Assembly: GCA_900708905.1 (NCBI GenBank)
Contig: CAADRB010000014.1
Coordinates: 1,800,454 to 1,864,453, forward strand
DNA length: 64,000 nt
From: Hymenolepis diminuta
Lineage: Eukaryota > Platyhelminthes > Cestoda > Cyclophyllidea > Hymenolepididae
Direction of reading: 5' to 3'
Within the stretch, counting starts at the first letter, position 1, and each line of letters starts with the position of its first letter. The notes beneath the pieces were generated by a model. It had not been told where the DNA came from and did no database searches. It saw only the letters and a list, made by a program, of their open reading frames with translations. Of this stretch, positions 45,470-61,155 are shown piece after piece. A program made the translations under genes and the position numbers.

Positions 45470-48400
45470 CTGTTAACAAAAGATGAAGCTTCATGTCGTT
45501 ATTAACCATAAGTAATATTAAGTCGATCCTTCAAAATGTTTTGAAACTTGCATAAATGATCGCAGTATTAACTTGAGAGAGAAAGCATGAGATTTGAATA
45601 TCAGAACATCATGAAATGAACTGTTCTTTAAAAGAATGTGGACAGCTTAATTTTTCGTAATTTAACTAGAGTCAATCTCTTGATGGTCAAATTCAGTGCC
45701 CAGTTCTTCTTGACTATGCAAAATATTTTCAATTTACGTGAACATACGATGTTTAAAAGTAAAGGCGCGTACAAAGAACGTTACCTTCTCATCAACTCAA
45801 ATTAAGTCTGGTCAATTCAAATAAATTCTGTTTTATTATCTCATTAGCAATTGGTTTTTATTTATTCACTTGTAGTTAAGATAAGTTTTTCGTGCAGTGA
45901 TTTAAGCCACTTAAGTAAAATGTTGTATTCTTATTTATTTCACAAATAAATTCAGATAAACAAAAACACATATTGAACTAAACGAAATTTTTTTAGGGAG
46001 GGTAAGATAGGGTGTTTTCATTCTTTCATATGTCACGCAATAAGATTTTAATGGGTAATGTTTCATGATTGGCAATCAATGCTTGGAAAAAAAGTTCTGA
46101 TTTGTATCAAATTTCATAGACATAAGAAATAAAACGGTCAAATTGTGGCAGACACTGATATTAAATATGAATGCCATCTAAGGGGCTTTAGTTTTTAATT
46201 TGCCATTACAGATACTGAGTTGATTTATCGAAAACCAGCTTAATAAAACCACATGAGGTTACTTCGGCTCCATAACTTTATACTTGTTCGTTGTGACCTA
46301 GGTTTTAGCGTTATCTTATTTTTTCAAATTTGGCCTGGTGATGTAATCTACTTCCTTTTGTTTGTAATTAACTTTCAACCTTTTTGTGGGTTTTTCCCTC
46401 TTAATACTATTAACTATAAGTAAATATGTATACATTTTTAAACCTAGCTAAGCTTATAGTCAAACGCCCTAAACGTTCTCCCCGTTCATTAAGTTTTGGC
46501 CATATACTCTCTGTCATTTTTCCTCCATAAGACATTAAAATTTTTGCACAATTCAATTCATCTTTATAGAAGCCGATAGAAATCTTAGCCGCTGAGTTCT
46601 ATCAACAAATCTTTCTTTTAAATCAACTGGCAAATAATAAGTTTTAAGGTGTATCACGTGATGTTCTGAAAATATTCCCATAGTGAGGATATATACAGTT
46701 TTAATCTCGCGGGTTCAAATAATCAAAGGCGCTAAATGTCATAATTTTATTACCTACTTATTACAGACCACCTTTCCTGTTTAATATCTCGTTGGACAAA
46801 TTTGCTACCTAATTATTCAATTGCCTTTCCATAATTAAAACTTGGAAACGTTTTCGGTGACCTGAACAATAACAAAAACATCTTCTTGAGGTACATAACT
46901 CTTGAAAATGTTCATTTTAATAAAACTGCAAAATTAGGATAGCTTTTTTATCTAGCAAATTTGCAATCTGTTCAAAATTATATTCATTAGGATTCGTTAT
47001 TCTTTTTAATAATTGTTGATCCTGCTGAATAACTGTTATTAATAACAGTGACTGCCCTAGTATGCGTTGAAAAGATGAAAGTTGGTTATTACAACTATTT
47101 TCGAGGAAAAATGCAGAAAATAGTAATAAAATATGAGATGAAAGGTTTTATTATTTCCTATTTAATTTTAAATAACGTATTTTTTGGAAAATTTTCAGCT
47201 TTATTATTCCAATAAATCATTTGACTCGATAATCATGATTTACATCATGGATAGGTTCGTAGTAAGGCGGAAATTGTTTTTTCAACATGAAAATTTTGAC
47301 AAATATGTTCAATATGTGCTTAAGAGACCTAAAATGCTGTTTAAAATCGCTCTTCCTAAGCGAGGATATTATCAAGCAGGTCTATTTATCTAAGGGACTA
47401 GGCATGTTCAAACTTATCGATCAAACCATCCGTCGAGTTAGTTTGTAATATGACTGGTAGATTGATTACCTTGTCAATCACTTCAATCTCGTTCAAGTTT
47501 TAGGCAAAAAACGATTTATTTTTTATTATCACTTCCATTTTATTTAAAGTGTTAAAATTACTCGAATTCAGCTATTAACTTGTCATAACTATGATTGATC
47601 AATTACAAAATTGTTTTATGATTTTGCCTTAATTAGTACAATACATTAGCAATGAGTTTTGGATCAATTAAGTGTACATTAAGTGATCGTCCTAATGAAA
47701 ACGTGTTAAGTTGAGCTAAGTCTCGGTTCATATTCCATTTAGAAAAATAATTAAAATAGATTGATGCTTAAAGATGACAATTGAACAAATTTGATGGACT
47801 TAATTAACTTTGAGAAAAATTTATCGTTCTTCATCACTGAGCAAGCACAGCAATCTGATGTCTAGATGCAGTCACACCTTTTACCTGCTGGCTATTTCAT
47901 CATTCACAATGTAGCCACTCATGCATGCAGTTATCAGACAATAAAGTTTACATCCACGCCTAACAAGTTTAGTTAAAACTGTTAATGAGTATTTTGGCGC
48001 TGGGATGAAAAGGCTGGACTATTTTCAGTCTCAAGCTAGTGATATATTTTTAAAAAACAATCCACTTCATTTTTTCATTTAATGCGTAAGATTGGCATGT
48101 ATTATCTTTTATCACTACTTAATATCCCTAACAGGTACGAGATGCAATAAGATTTTCATTCATTTCATATTCAACAGAAAAAGGGGTCAATATTCACATA
48201 AAGAAATGATCTGATGGACCGAAATATAGGTTATGATCCATCGCCAATATAAATTTTAAGTAACAAAGTAATTGTCGCATTTCAAATGAAAGATTCGGCA
48301 TTGAAAAATATATTCCTACATTGAACAAATCTTACATTCTACTAAAAAAGCACTAGATAAAAGACAAAACCGACAGACTGAGAATATTAAAGAATGATCA

Positions 48401-50937
48401 TTTATTTTGAAAAACAGTGAAAATCTCGATAAATCTCAATTGAATTAAAAACGGTGACAGCAAATTCCCAGAGTATTTCACTTTTACCTGTTTGTCTTAA
48501 AATCTTTCTTGATCATTTAGGTCAGTTGGAATATTTTAGGAGGTTATAAAAAAATTTTGCTCTTATAGCTCAATTTTTACCTACAAATCAAAAAATCTGA
48601 CCATTTTGCTCAAATATGAACATACATCTTCTGTAATTCAATTTGTAAGGCTGAGTAACTTCAGTTTTTAATCATGAAAACTGTTCAAAGAAGACGTAAG
48701 GTAATAAAAAAGGCAAAATCATAAGGATGGTATTTGAATAAAGCTTAGCGGTGAATGAATTTGTAGCCAATACGGCGGAAATGGTGTCATCATTTAAACT
48801 GCTAAACCTGCTCGATCACAAATGTGCACCTCTGGTCTTTTCAGCTATAAAATAGAACTGGTTAATGAAATGGATGATTTTAATAACTCATATAAAGTTC
48901 CTTTTGTTCAGTTCAGTTATCATCCGATCTGTCACATAATTAAGTCTCGAGACTTTCAAATTGTACAAACCAGTAGGATTCTGGATATTACGGAAGACGA
49001 ATCGTAATCAGAATTCTTTGCCTTTCAAAGCTAACATTTAGATATTTTTCTCTCATTCCGTTAAATCTCTCTACTCAACTCTAGATTTGACACGAGCATA
49101 AACTGTTCTTCTTTTCTAAATGAAGTGGAAAGATAAACTTAGTGAAATACTTCTCTATTGATGCCGAAAATTTAAATACGTTCTTTAGCAGTAACTGCAA
49201 TCTAACTGTTCTCTTTCCACTGTTCACCCTCTCACTTCAATTTTATTATTTTTGCTGATAGTAGGGTGTTTGCAGCAATGCATTAATGCTGCTGATGGTG
49301 GTTTAAATATAACTGCGAGGGATTTTATCGCCTTTCCATAAAATGTGAGTCACACTAATAGGAAGGGATGGAGATAAAATCACTGACAGAGAAATTTATA
49401 TATTTACATGAAGTGAATCCGACAATTCCCACGTTTCAGGAGTGAATTTCAATTTTACTTTAAAGGCAATAATTTATATTACAGTAATGTTTCTAATAAG
49501 CACTTGACATCGTGGACAAGAGTTTAATCGGTAATTCAGAGAATAAACGATGAAATTTGAATCTATGAACGCGAAGTTTTTTAAATCTGTTTGCACTAAC
49601 CGCTCCAACCTTTGACAAAATGTCGAATAAATAACTGTAGAGTTCAAAATGGGAAAAGCATATCCGTTTAAAATAATTAGATCGCATCTACACTTGTGCA
49701 AGCTGGAAGTATTGTTGATAACTTTAAGGACAAGTTATAAGTAATGAATAGTGCACACTGTGAAATTTCGTCTCATGCAACGTTAGATTTGCTTGAAAAA
49801 TAAATAAAATCTAACACAGTTGTTCATTAAAAGATTAAGATTTAATAATGAAAGAAAATATACGTGGAGCTTCTTTCTACCAAATAAAATATTTGATTAA
49901 TAAACACTTGCATAATAATATTGCAATGTCAAATGCAACACTCAAAAGTTCCTTAAAATTGTGCGCACAAAAATTTGTGTTTAATCAATATTTATTCAGT
50001 AATTTGTAATGAGAAAGCAAAATAATTGCAAAATTTGATAGAGTTTCACTTATATTTTAATGCTAATATTCATATTAAATGTACGGTCTTGAGTGTTGAT
50101 GAAGATACTTCCTTCTGATATAATAGAGGTTTAGTGATTCAAATATTATTTGCTGATAAGATAGTACTCAAAGAATAAAATTTTTTTATAAATTAAGATA
50201 ATCTTATAACATGTAAAATACTTTGTACGGAAATGCATTTTACATCTGTCTGTCATTGGTTATAACAGCTTTTTTACCTTTGATGCAAGCGTTTAAAATG
50301 ATTTCTCAGGTTGTTTTCCTATTTCTTTTAAAAATAAAACAACGAGATACGTCGACGGACACCTTTATCTGAAAAACCTGCCAATCGGTAAGAACTGCAG
50401 TAGTAACTTTAAAAATGCATAAATTCTTCCGAGCCGTCTGTTTGCAAAGAATATATGCCAAAAAATGCCAAAATCGTTGTAATGTAAGACTAAATTGTTA
50501 AACAAGAACCACATTTTCTTAAAGACAAATCAAGAAGTTATTTTTTCCCTAAAAGTAGCAATATTCTTGAGTTAGTAAGTCCTTGATGATATATCCTACA
50601 AATCTCGTTATTTTGAAGACTAACAAGGTCCAGAAACCCTTCTCAAATCTAGAAGAACAAGAATTGAGATAAACTAACAGGGTATTGGAAGTTTGCAGCG
50701 AAAGGAGGGAGAAGAATGAGGAAGGATTCGTTAGATGGAAATGGAAAGTCATTTGGCACTTCAAAACTACGTTTGAGAAAGGGAGTGAGACAGAAAGTTA
50801 ATTGCTTTGGCCCAGTTTGTGCGTCACACCTTCGTCTATTGGTCAGTTGTATACAAACGTCAAGTTACTCTGACTTGATGTGACAATTAGGTTGAGCAAA
50901 GCTAAAAGTCGTCAATATGTGCTTATTCAATCCTCTT
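45470..50937. other. AT-rich DNA, presumed GRK intron, no exon found
   Basis: I looked on the minus strand for the GRK G-loop (GRGGFGEV-type) and the RGS domain and saw neither. The pyrimidine-rich (on the minus strand) stretch at about 50600-50870 next to the gap may be repeat-derived. Confidence 0.5.
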
Positions 50938-51605
50938 NNNNNNNNNNNNNNNNNNNNNNNNNNNNNNNNNNNNNNNNNNNNNNNNNNNNNNNNNNNNNNN
51001 NNNNNNNNNNNNNNNNNNNNNNNNNNNNNNNNNNNNNNNNNNNNNNNNNNNNNNNNNNNNNNNNNNNNNNNNNNNNNNNNNNNNNNNNNNNNNNNNNNNN
51101 NNNNNNNNNNNNNNNNNNNNNNNNNNNNNNNNNNNNNNNNNNNNNNNNNNNNNNNNNNNNNNNNNNNNNNNNNNNNNNNNNNNNNNNNNNNNNNNNNNNN
51201 NNNNNNNNNNNNNNNNNNNNNNNNNNNNNNNNNNNNNNNNNNNNNNNNNNNNNNNNNNNNNNNNNNNNNNNNNNNNNNNNNNNNNNNNNNNNNNNNNNNN
51301 NNNNNNNNNNNNNNNNNNNNNNNNNNNNNNNNNNNNNNNNNNNNNNNNNNNNNNNNNNNNNNNNNNNNNNNNNNNNNNNNNNNNNNNNNNNNNNNNNNNN
51401 NNNNNNNNNNNNNNNNNNNNNNNNNNNNNNNNNNNNNNNNNNNNNNNNNNNNNNNNNNNNNNNNNNNNNNNNNNNNNNNNNNNNNNNNNNNNNNNNNNNN
51501 NNNNNNNNNNNNNNNNNNNNNNNNNNNNNNNNNNNNNNNNNNNNNNNNNNNNNNNNNNNNNNNNNNNNNNNNNNNNNNNNNNNNNNNNNNNNNNNNNNNN
51601 NNNNN
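50938..51605. other. Assembly gap (668 N)
   Basis: An unbroken run of N. The odd length suggests a gap size estimated by scaffolding. Open frames across it are artefacts. A missing GRK exon or a collapsed repeat could be hidden here. Confidence 0.99.
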
Positions 51606-54600
51606 TTTGCTTACAACTAAACTCATTTTTTAAGAGATGTTCTCCGACAAATTCGGTTGAAGTTATAAATTTTTTCCTCCCCTAAGTAAGTAATCTAAGT
51701 GAACACTTAGGATGGTGATTAATTACCCAAGAAATTTTATTCCATTTTGTCCGAGTAAGCTCATCGACTTTTCTTAATATTAACAATGCAGTTTAAAGCA
51801 AAGGCTTCTTCCTTCCATGGGTGATATTGAACAACCCGAAATTTTATTTAAATTTATAATTTAATGAACAGTATTTATACAAACAGATAGGACCATGTGT
51901 TTATTAATAAATGCTTTATAGTGACACAATACTTTGTGTTTCAATGTACTTAATTAAAATCGCAGTTTCAATAAGCTGGATTTCAGAGAAGCAGACTCTG
52001 AAATATTTGAAATTAATCGCATTTCCTTTAAAGTGTGAAATAAAAATACAAGATTTACTCTGTCCTACTCATTCTGCAACAGCGTTTAGCGTTCAGAAAG
52101 ACTTTAACAAAATTTTGCGAAAGGGTATCACTTTCGGCTGACTCTGACTTAAAAGTTAATCTACAATTAAGAAGAATCAAAGCATAATTAAATGCAAAAT
52201 GTAGCTCTGTTTGGCGATTTACTAATATGATTCTTAATCAACAATACGTAATAAATTTGAAGTAATTATTACAAATTGTATACTAATGATAGAGAATTCA
52301 TATCGAAATTAGCCAATATTGGCAGATTAAGACTACCAAGAATCATTTTTGAGCGGTATCTGCACTGTTAAAACAGAAGAGGGTGGCGAAAAAGTCATCA
52401 CCCTAAATGCCAGTTGCAAGGCTTGACATTTTAAAGCCAAATTTGTTTTACTCGTCAATAATTTAGAATTATGAACTACAAAAATGATATATTAATGTAT
52501 ATACTCAACAAAAAATTCACGATAACGTATTGCAACTCTCATTTTAATGCTGTAAGTTATAAATTTTTATGGAATTAATCAAAGAAAACTCGATTATTTG
52601 GTTGCTTGTTCAATACTAGCATAAAAGAGTTTATTCCAACAAATATTTTTAAAAGCATAATTTGATGAAATGAACACAAATTGCAGTATTTATAATTGCC
52701 GTTTCATTCACAAACGCGCATTTTGTGTCACAAATGTCAACTGTTAATTTCTGCGTCTTAATGGCACTTCCATTAAAGTGTAAAGCATCCTCCAGCAGCT
52801 AAATATTTCTGAACAAATTAATTTGCGTACTTAAGTTGTGCCTTCAACGTTTCTTCTGCCAAAAAAATTGGCAGAGATGAGAATATTTTAAGAACTAAAT
52901 TGGGCAAATTTCACTAGGAGAAAATGGATTTTTATGAACTTTTACCCTTTTCAGCAAAATTACTTTAAATTACTTTTGAAGTGTATTTGAAAATTATTTC
53001 TGAGTGAACTGCTAAATAATATGCCTTCTAGGTGGACTTTTACGTTCGAATGCCTGAAAAACTGAGTGCAGTTCTTGAATTTCACTCTTCTGCCTCTAAA
53101 GACCACATCGTTAATTTTCACCCGCCTCTTTCTTGCGCTAAATCAACTAATCAGATCAATTGTATCTGATCTTCGCGGGTGCCATCTTTCTCAATTCAAA
53201 TGGTAGGACCTGAAAACGACAAACATTAAATATCAAAGAGAAACTCAAGGATGCGATTTGGAAGTTTTGGAGTTTATTCCTAAGTTCATGATGCAACAAA
53301 ATGGTGCACTAGACAATTGCAATCTAATGATCTTAGCTTTAAAATAAATAAGAATTCTTTTAATGACTTGACTTTTACAAAAAATCTTCACTTTTCATCT
53401 CAAAATCTGCACTTTCTCCCGTTAAAAAATCAGCAAAATACATTGTCTTATCTAACTCTCAAACATTTAGGAATGTTTTGTTTTATAAAATATATAAAAC
53501 TTCCAAATCAATATAAAGTATAATTTAATTAATGAACAAGTCAATATTTAATATTTCAGTTTAGAAATCATTAACATTCAAGATTCTAATACACTCTAAA
53601 AAAGAGTGAATAAAAGCAACAGGATCATCTGTTCCGAATTTATTTTAAAAATTTCATTTCATTTAAATACTTTTTCTCATTTTTGAACAATAAGATTGAG
53701 CAATTAATAAAACAGTTTGAGACGTCATGTATCTACAAAATGGAAAAAGGTAAAATTTGTCCTATGAGGTATTTTAATAATCCAATAATAATTATTTAAA
53801 CCAGATCTTTTAACACAGAAATTTGCAAATCAAAATTGAATTACAAGTGTGATATAATATGAAAGCATTTTCATACTACCGAAAAGTTTTCATAACAATT
53901 TAATTTTCAGCTGATTTACAAATACGTTTTAGCAAAGAAACTGAACAAAGCAACCACATTGTAATTTTTATGTTAAATGTATCGCAGCTGGCCTTCTCCA
54001 TGTGTTCATGGTTGTAAAATGGCACAAGTAAATCTGGATTTTATGACCAACAACTGAAAGAAATAGACCAATTAACGAGCTCTAGATACATTAAACAGGA
54101 ATCTGAGAGGCAAATGATGAAAATTGAACATTTCATTCAAAAAAGCTTCCACGTTCATTTTAAGTAAGACTTGTGATGTCTTGGTTTCATTATGTAACTA
54201 TTGTTAACCCTCTCCTTCGTTTTATAACTTATCGGATTTGCATATTTTCTCTACGCCGATGTTCTCCAGTGATTTAAACTTTATTATGTCATGATTAACA
54301 ATAGTAGCAATTTCAGGAATTTCAATAGGTGCGTCTGTTTCTAATTTAAATATTAAATGCTTAAATTTATAGGCTTACAGGCTGACTTAAATATGTATGA
54401 AAAGAACTTATGTGAAAGAGATGTAAAGAGGAAAATAATATTTCTTTCAAAAATTGCTACAATATTTGAAGTGCGCAATTTACACTTGCTGGGGGAGAAA
54501 TGAATCCAAAGAAATGGCATTAATCTATATCTTCTCTCCAAATCTCCTTCAATGCTAAAATCCTAAAATTGAAGAGGGAAAAAATACAGCAGAAGGGTAG

Positions 54601-57600
54601 AGACTGAACACTCATTGCAAATAACCCAAAAAGATATTCAACATTGTTATTTCTTCATTTTTATATACTTAAAATCTAATTTCGCAAAAATTGAAGTAAC
54701 TGTGTTTAAATTAAATGCTTTCCACCCTTATTATGACTAAAGATAGCCCATTACACTTAGTTTATGCATTTTAAAATTCATATTTAAATGTTATTTTGTT
54801 GTTTCTGGTGCGTAGACCAAACTTCAAAACGCTAAGACGACCACCAGTTGTGTTTAACAAAAGCGGTGATGTTAAAAGAATATTGGTATCGTGTTCATTT
54901 TGTCCTTGAACACACTTCCGAATTGCGCTTCCAATTCTCAGGTAGCAGAAAACGAAAGTAAAGCGAAACAATTATGTGATTAATTAAATTGAATGAATTG
55001 TGCGATTATAAATTATATTTAAGTAAAAATAAAATATTTGCATAAAATAAAGTATTTTGCAACTATTTTCCAAAAAATTTAGAAAATTTTCGTTTTTAAA
55101 CTATAAACTAAAGTGTCTAGGCAAATATTTACGGTAATTTTCCGGTTTTAGTACTTCCGAAAGATACAATCAGCCATCTAACAATGGATATTGAAATAAA
55201 ATTAACTGAGGAGATGCAAATACGAAAAGGATGACTGCATTTAAATTGGCTTAATTTTCAGCCGACATCTTATTCGCTACACTCGTTTGAAATATGAAGT
55301 GTGTAAGTGTTTTAGACTAGCTATGTCAAAACAAAATTTAAAGATCCCATTTCCACTGGAAGCAATTATTGTACAAAAAATGCTTCCTTATTTTTGAATA
55401 ATAATTCGAGAAAAAACAGTTGAATAATTAGCGCGCATTTAAGCAGGAAATATAGTTTTTAAAAAAATGCCAAGAAGAACTTTCCGTAAAATTAAAAATT
55501 CGTTTTTTTGTTAACTACTTTCATATTAGTAATTTATTAGCTCTATTTATTTTAAAGGAGTCTCTTAAAACTAGCGAGGCCACTGAAAGTCTAGTTTTGG
55601 TTAGAATTTTATCTGACGGTATTTCAAAAGGTGGTGGCTGATAAACAAACAACCGTTAGAATAGAAATTTATTGAAGCCCTCGAGGGGGAAAGAAAATCA
55701 AGCAAAACTGTGACACTACTGAACCTACTAAATTTAAAGAAGGCGACCATTATTTGATAATCTGATGGCCATAAAATATTTGTTTTAGATAATTTTAATG
55801 AAAGAAATCACTGGCATGAAAAAGGCAAAATAATTTGTAAAGAGAAAATTGAGTGTTGTGGATAAAAGTTGTGAGAGAAACTTTAATTTCTCAAAGTATA
55901 TTTGTTTTTCACTTTTGCCTAAAGGGTCGGTTTTGTAACAGAGCCCTGTGTCGCAGTATTAGAAGTGTAGCTCTGATTCCCGACTGGAAAATATCAGAGA
56001 AAAATTAAAAAATGATTATTCTTCTATATCTGCATTATCTTGAACTAATTGACTGCGAGGCTGAATTGATGTCATAAAGAAATCTATACGTCTTTTCTAA
56101 TTATCAAGAAGCGTTCTTCTGGTAGACAATCTACTTGTCAAGAAATAACTTAAACACTCCCTGAATATATGTTTGTGTATCTCTTCGACCCAGTTTTTTG
56201 GACGGGAATCCAGGAAAAGGGTGCAGATTTTCCAGATGTCAGTTCGTCTATAAAATTTATTTATTAAAATTTAAAATTGATTTAGCTTATTCATGAGTTT
56301 CATTTAAAACCTATAAAATCAATGACTCAAATATGATGGAAAAGGTCGTCCGCTTGATTGCAACCATCTTAATATAAATGCAGTTACAGAGTTTTAATTG
56401 TTTTTTAAGCAAAATGGACCCAAGTTTTCTGCCTTTTGGTACCCTCGGATGAGGCAAACTGTCTACAGAAACAGGAAGCTAGAATCTGTTGCATTTATTC
56501 AATATGTGAAAATAGGAATTTTGATTGAATAAATGGAATCTATGAATTAGCATCAACATATAAGGCATCTGGAAGATCAGCCTTTTGAAAGTATCGTTCT
56601 AAATGAGCATCACTGATTTTAAGGTATAGATAATTCGTTTCATAAGAAATTTAATATCGAACAACAAAAAAATTGTATAAATTGAAGTTTTATTTATTTT
56701 TTTCATTTTCGCCCAAAGAAATTGCTAAAAATTAATTCTAGGAGCTTAACTCATAAAGGAGTTACTTATCTAAATAAATACAAATTCAGATAATAAATTT
56801 TGAAGTTATCAGTGCAAATTAGACAGTTATTACTTATTCAAAAGGTATATTCTCACTTATACTTAAGAGCAATCTAATATACATTAAAATTCCGATTCAG
56901 TAAAAGTTAAAAAGTTTAAATGCATTCACGTGGCATATTTTAATCGTATAATGCATTTAATAAATATTATTAGAGTTCATCTTACGTAAACGCTAATGAG
57001 CTCTGTTACGTCAAATCGCATATGCTGTGCCGTCCAGATATCCTGGTCATTCGAAATAACATCGCTTGCTTATCCAAACCAACGACTCTGTAACTCATCT
57101 GAACTTCTAAGTTTGCTCATTTATGATATATGCTTCCTTTTGTAAGCAGATGAGTTTTAACTCGGGCGATATCTAACGTTATGGAATATTTAAATATGGC
57201 TGATCGACCACCAAAAATCCAGTAGAGGATACTTGAAGTGTTTTTGCATTGTAGACGGATTCTATAAGAACTGTACGAAAGGGCAAATCCGAAGTTTAGA
57301 AACATCGAGTCTTTACTGATTTCCTTATGTTACTCTTCCTAATACCAAGCTCAATTTCTACCTGAGATATTTTGATCTTGTTTTTTCGACACAAAAGAAT
57401 ATAAAATAAGTCAATTCACACTAGTCCACATAAATATACTCCCCAAGGTCATTATCTTTGATGCGTACACACATTGAGTAAAAAATAGGTCATTAAATAT
57501 GGGTTAGAAGTGTAATTGTGAAAGTGGAATTAATCTTGCTGGTGGGCGTTGGAAGGGTTTATTTATAAACGGCGTTGGTTTGATGTGTCCAGATGCCTCA

Positions 57601-58553
57601 GATTAGTTAGATGCAGATTAGTTTGCGGAGCTTATTGTTAGCTTTATTCAATCAAAACTCCCCATTATCACCCACAACAATAAAACTTTTAATTGTGGGA
57701 AGCAAATGACATCAAATAACAATAAGTCCAAAAAATTATAAAGTGGAGAAGATTATAAAATTGCAGAGAGCGGCATGAAGATATCAAAGAGTCTTACTTC
57801 ATTTGACGTTTGGAAACAAGTTGTACAATATCTAATAAATGGGCAGTTCATGTTCCGAAATTCAAATTTCAATATTCTTTCCCTGAATTACGGTAAACGT
57901 TTGTTTAAAATGTCCTTCGCTAATTAATCGGTATTATTTAATCAAAAGGATGTGGTCTTGCCGATTCAATTCATCTTTTTCTTCCTACGTTTGAGAAGGA
58001 AAGTAATTCTATATGATATTTCGCAGTTAGTAGAATTAGCAGAGCAAAGATGAGACAAATAAAAATTAATTAAGAGTAATAAAACACAACTATGCAATAG
58101 GGTAGGATGATCAAAAGCAAAATAAAGATCGGAGATTTGTAACTTTAATATTAAGGCTAATTAATATCTGAAATATGTTCATCTTATTTTTTTTTATAAA
58201 TAGAATTTAACTTGAGAAAACTCTAATAAGTTGTATCATGTTTGAAAAGTCTTTCAGGTTTCATCTACTCTTTCATGGGTATAAAAAGACACTAAAGATT
58301 CGAAATGACATAATCGATTATTTAGTTAAATCCGTTTGTTCACGAGATCAACTTAGCCTGGATAGGAATTAGGTCGGAAATTCAACGACCAAATCATAAA
58401 ATTTTAACTTTGGGACATTTGAACATTTTAAATTGAATTACGCATTTAATGATAAAATGAATTAATCAGTGCTTCCTAAATTCAATAAGACTCATTATAA
58501 ACTCGTTTTTGACCCTGTTTCAACCCTTTCTGAACTAATTTGTTATTTCTAGT
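51606..58553. other. AT-rich DNA with no supportable gene
   Basis: No exon, RNA gene or mobile element was recognised on either strand. The short frames present (for example minus-strand frames at 54771-54971 and 57117-57305) lack family motifs. Confidence 0.45.
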
Positions 58554-58620
58554 GTTCAGATACTATCCCATGATTGAAATTTGTAATTATTTTTCGCTAT
58601 CGCTGGTAGTTATAACTATT
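58554..58620 (+). repeat. Dispersed repeat, copy 1
   Basis: GTTCAGATACTATCCCATGA and the following bases match a second copy at 61156-61230: 29 of the first 33 bases are identical, and more loosely matched sequence follows (ATTATTTTTCGCTATCGCTG against the region containing TTTTATTGCACTTTCATGG). Family unknown. Confidence 0.55.
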
Positions 58621-61155
58621 ATCTTAATTAATGAAAGAAAACTTCCATTATTCTGCATTATTCTTCTTTATACCTTAAAATATAAAAAATACCAGGTACG
58701 ATATGAGAAGTGCACAGATATATATCAAATTTTCGCACACTATAATCAGAATAGTGGCAGATTTATTACATCCATATATTTGACGTTTAAAGTTGCAACT
58801 TTTCATTTATAAGTTAATCCGGATAAGATATTATTGAGCAGTTAGAAATAATGTTTTCACTAACAATTATATTGTTCGCATAGCACTTATTGCTATACTT
58901 CAATCAAAACTAATTTATTTTCAATATATTGCATTTAATTGATCACTAAAATTTTAATGTGTCTGGTTTTTTAATGAAATTCAATCTCACAATGTTCATT
59001 TTTAAATGATTTTAAGTTAATTAATTGTTAATCACTAATAATAACGTAGATAATAAATTTCATGGTACTCTAATAAATATCGTTCTAAAATTTTAATTTT
59101 AGCTTCAAGGATTGTTTATTTTTCGTCGCCAATGAAATATCATTTGCCTTAGAAGAGTTTTTTCCCCTAATTGTTCTATTTTCAACCTTTTATTCCAAAC
59201 CTTTAACCAAAATCCTCATGATTGCTATGCCCTTAGTTGGCTTTTTGCCCATGAAATTATGTGGCCTTTGACAAGTAAAGGCAAAATATAAATTTCGTGT
59301 GACATTTACATTTTGATGACTCGATAATGTCAGCATAGTTTCGTCGTCCATCATAACCAAATACATTGTTATAAAAACTCTAAACTAAACTTTCACGAAT
59401 TTCTAGAATAAACCGAACAAATTAAATAGCGTGATATGCATCGGCTGTGTTATTGTAACTGTGAATGGACTGTTGATTTTATTCTGTCCTTTAATGAACA
59501 AATTAATAATTCTCCCCACCTCTAAGCCGATTCTCAATTTCTTTATTTATCTAGCATCATTATTGTGAGCTTTACGCTCCATCGGAATAGCAATTTTATT
59601 TTACGGATTGCAATATTATTCTTCTTTAACTGATGAAAAATTCTTCCATCGACTTCTCAGTCAAATTTTGCAACTGCTTGTGTTTAAAAGGGCACTAGTT
59701 TGGCCATTTTTCCCCATCATACACTATCATTATCCTGCTAAAGGATTCTGCTTCAACTTCAAAAAGGTTGAAAGCCTTCTCTAAATGGAAATCAAGGAAG
59801 GAAATGGGGGTCGATTTATATTTTTCTCTGCTTATTTTAAATAGACATTGAAAGAACACTTGATTATAATATTATTGAAATATTTCAAAACTTAATTTTC
59901 TTCATCAACATTACTAAGTCATTTAAAATGTAGTTATTTATTAAAATATATCCCTTAAACATAAAAAGCAAACGTAAGAAGGTTCATTAGCCATTAGTTA
60001 TAGGATTAAATTCATTTTGGGGAAAAAATAAAGAGCACATAAATGTTTTTAATTTGTAACGGAGGTGTATTACTTTAATTATTGATTTATAACTGAAACA
60101 GAAATATCATATATTGAAAAGATAATTAACATATGAAGATTTCTTCTTTGGTAAATTTCCTTTTTATTATTCAGTATTAATACAATTTACTGTGAATAAA
60201 ATCATCTAGTGGGCTCTGATATGTTTGAAATTTTTCTGGTATCTTATTGGCTTTCAAAAAAAAAGATTTATCGAGATGGCGCAATCGATTTCTCAATTTA
60301 ATCAGCCGGCCTATAAATTTCTAATATCTCAGACATGGTATCAATGGTTCAAATGCAGAAATTTTTAATTTTGAAACACTGACATATGATGCGGTGAAAT
60401 AGATAGTAAAAAGTTTGTAAACGGGATTTAATTAAATTTCACTTTCACCACTTTCGGTCCACTCACTTCACCCTCACTTTATCCTTCCTCGTATTTCATT
60501 TGATTAATATTGAAAATCGTAATATTTTTATTTGTCTTGGTTAAGAATAAGTTTTCAATCAAAAATACAGTTTTGCTTAAGGATAGGCAGACCTCACTTT
60601 TATCATAGTAAATGTTTGAATTTTACAACTCATAGGGTCCTAATATTAATAAAAGTCCTTATTTGAGTTTATGATCTACTTGTCTCGTTTTTAGTCACTG
60701 ACCATGGCAATATGTTTAAAAATGACAGATTTTTATGTAACCAAAAGATTCAAATTAAAAAGCTTTTTAACTATTTGGAATCCTGAAGATGACTTCCACT
60801 AGTACAGAAAATGACCTAAATTATTGAGAATTTGTCATATTTCTTACCTCTTTAATTAATTAGTATTATCTTCCTACCTATGGCTGTAAGAAAATACATA
60901 TACCGTGAAGTAGTATGATTAACTATTCAAGTAAATCAACTGTTCAGCAATCTCTGAATACTGAGAACAAGAATTCATTCAAAAAACAAAGGATATAATC
61001 ACGAATATTGATATTTATAAGATTCCGACATGACAGTATGGTTTATTATTATGGATACACAGTACTTCCATAATTCAATTAAGTAGAACTCGTAATATAT
61101 TTAATTCTTTACATACCCGGTTAATCCTTTACAGGAGTATTTTGCCGTACTGCGT

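Noticed and set aside
47860..47945. Minus-strand micro-exon candidate (MSGYIVNDEIAS before a GTAAAA)
   Set aside because: It does not match any GRK segment missing upstream and is short enough to be chance.
50340..50392. Plus-strand RYVDGHLYLKNLPI followed by GTAAGA
   Set aside because: Only about 15 codons, no acceptor and no homology; insufficient.
50865..51633. Three open frames of 238-253 codons across the N run
   Set aside because: They consist almost entirely of unknown bases; they are artefacts of the assembly gap.
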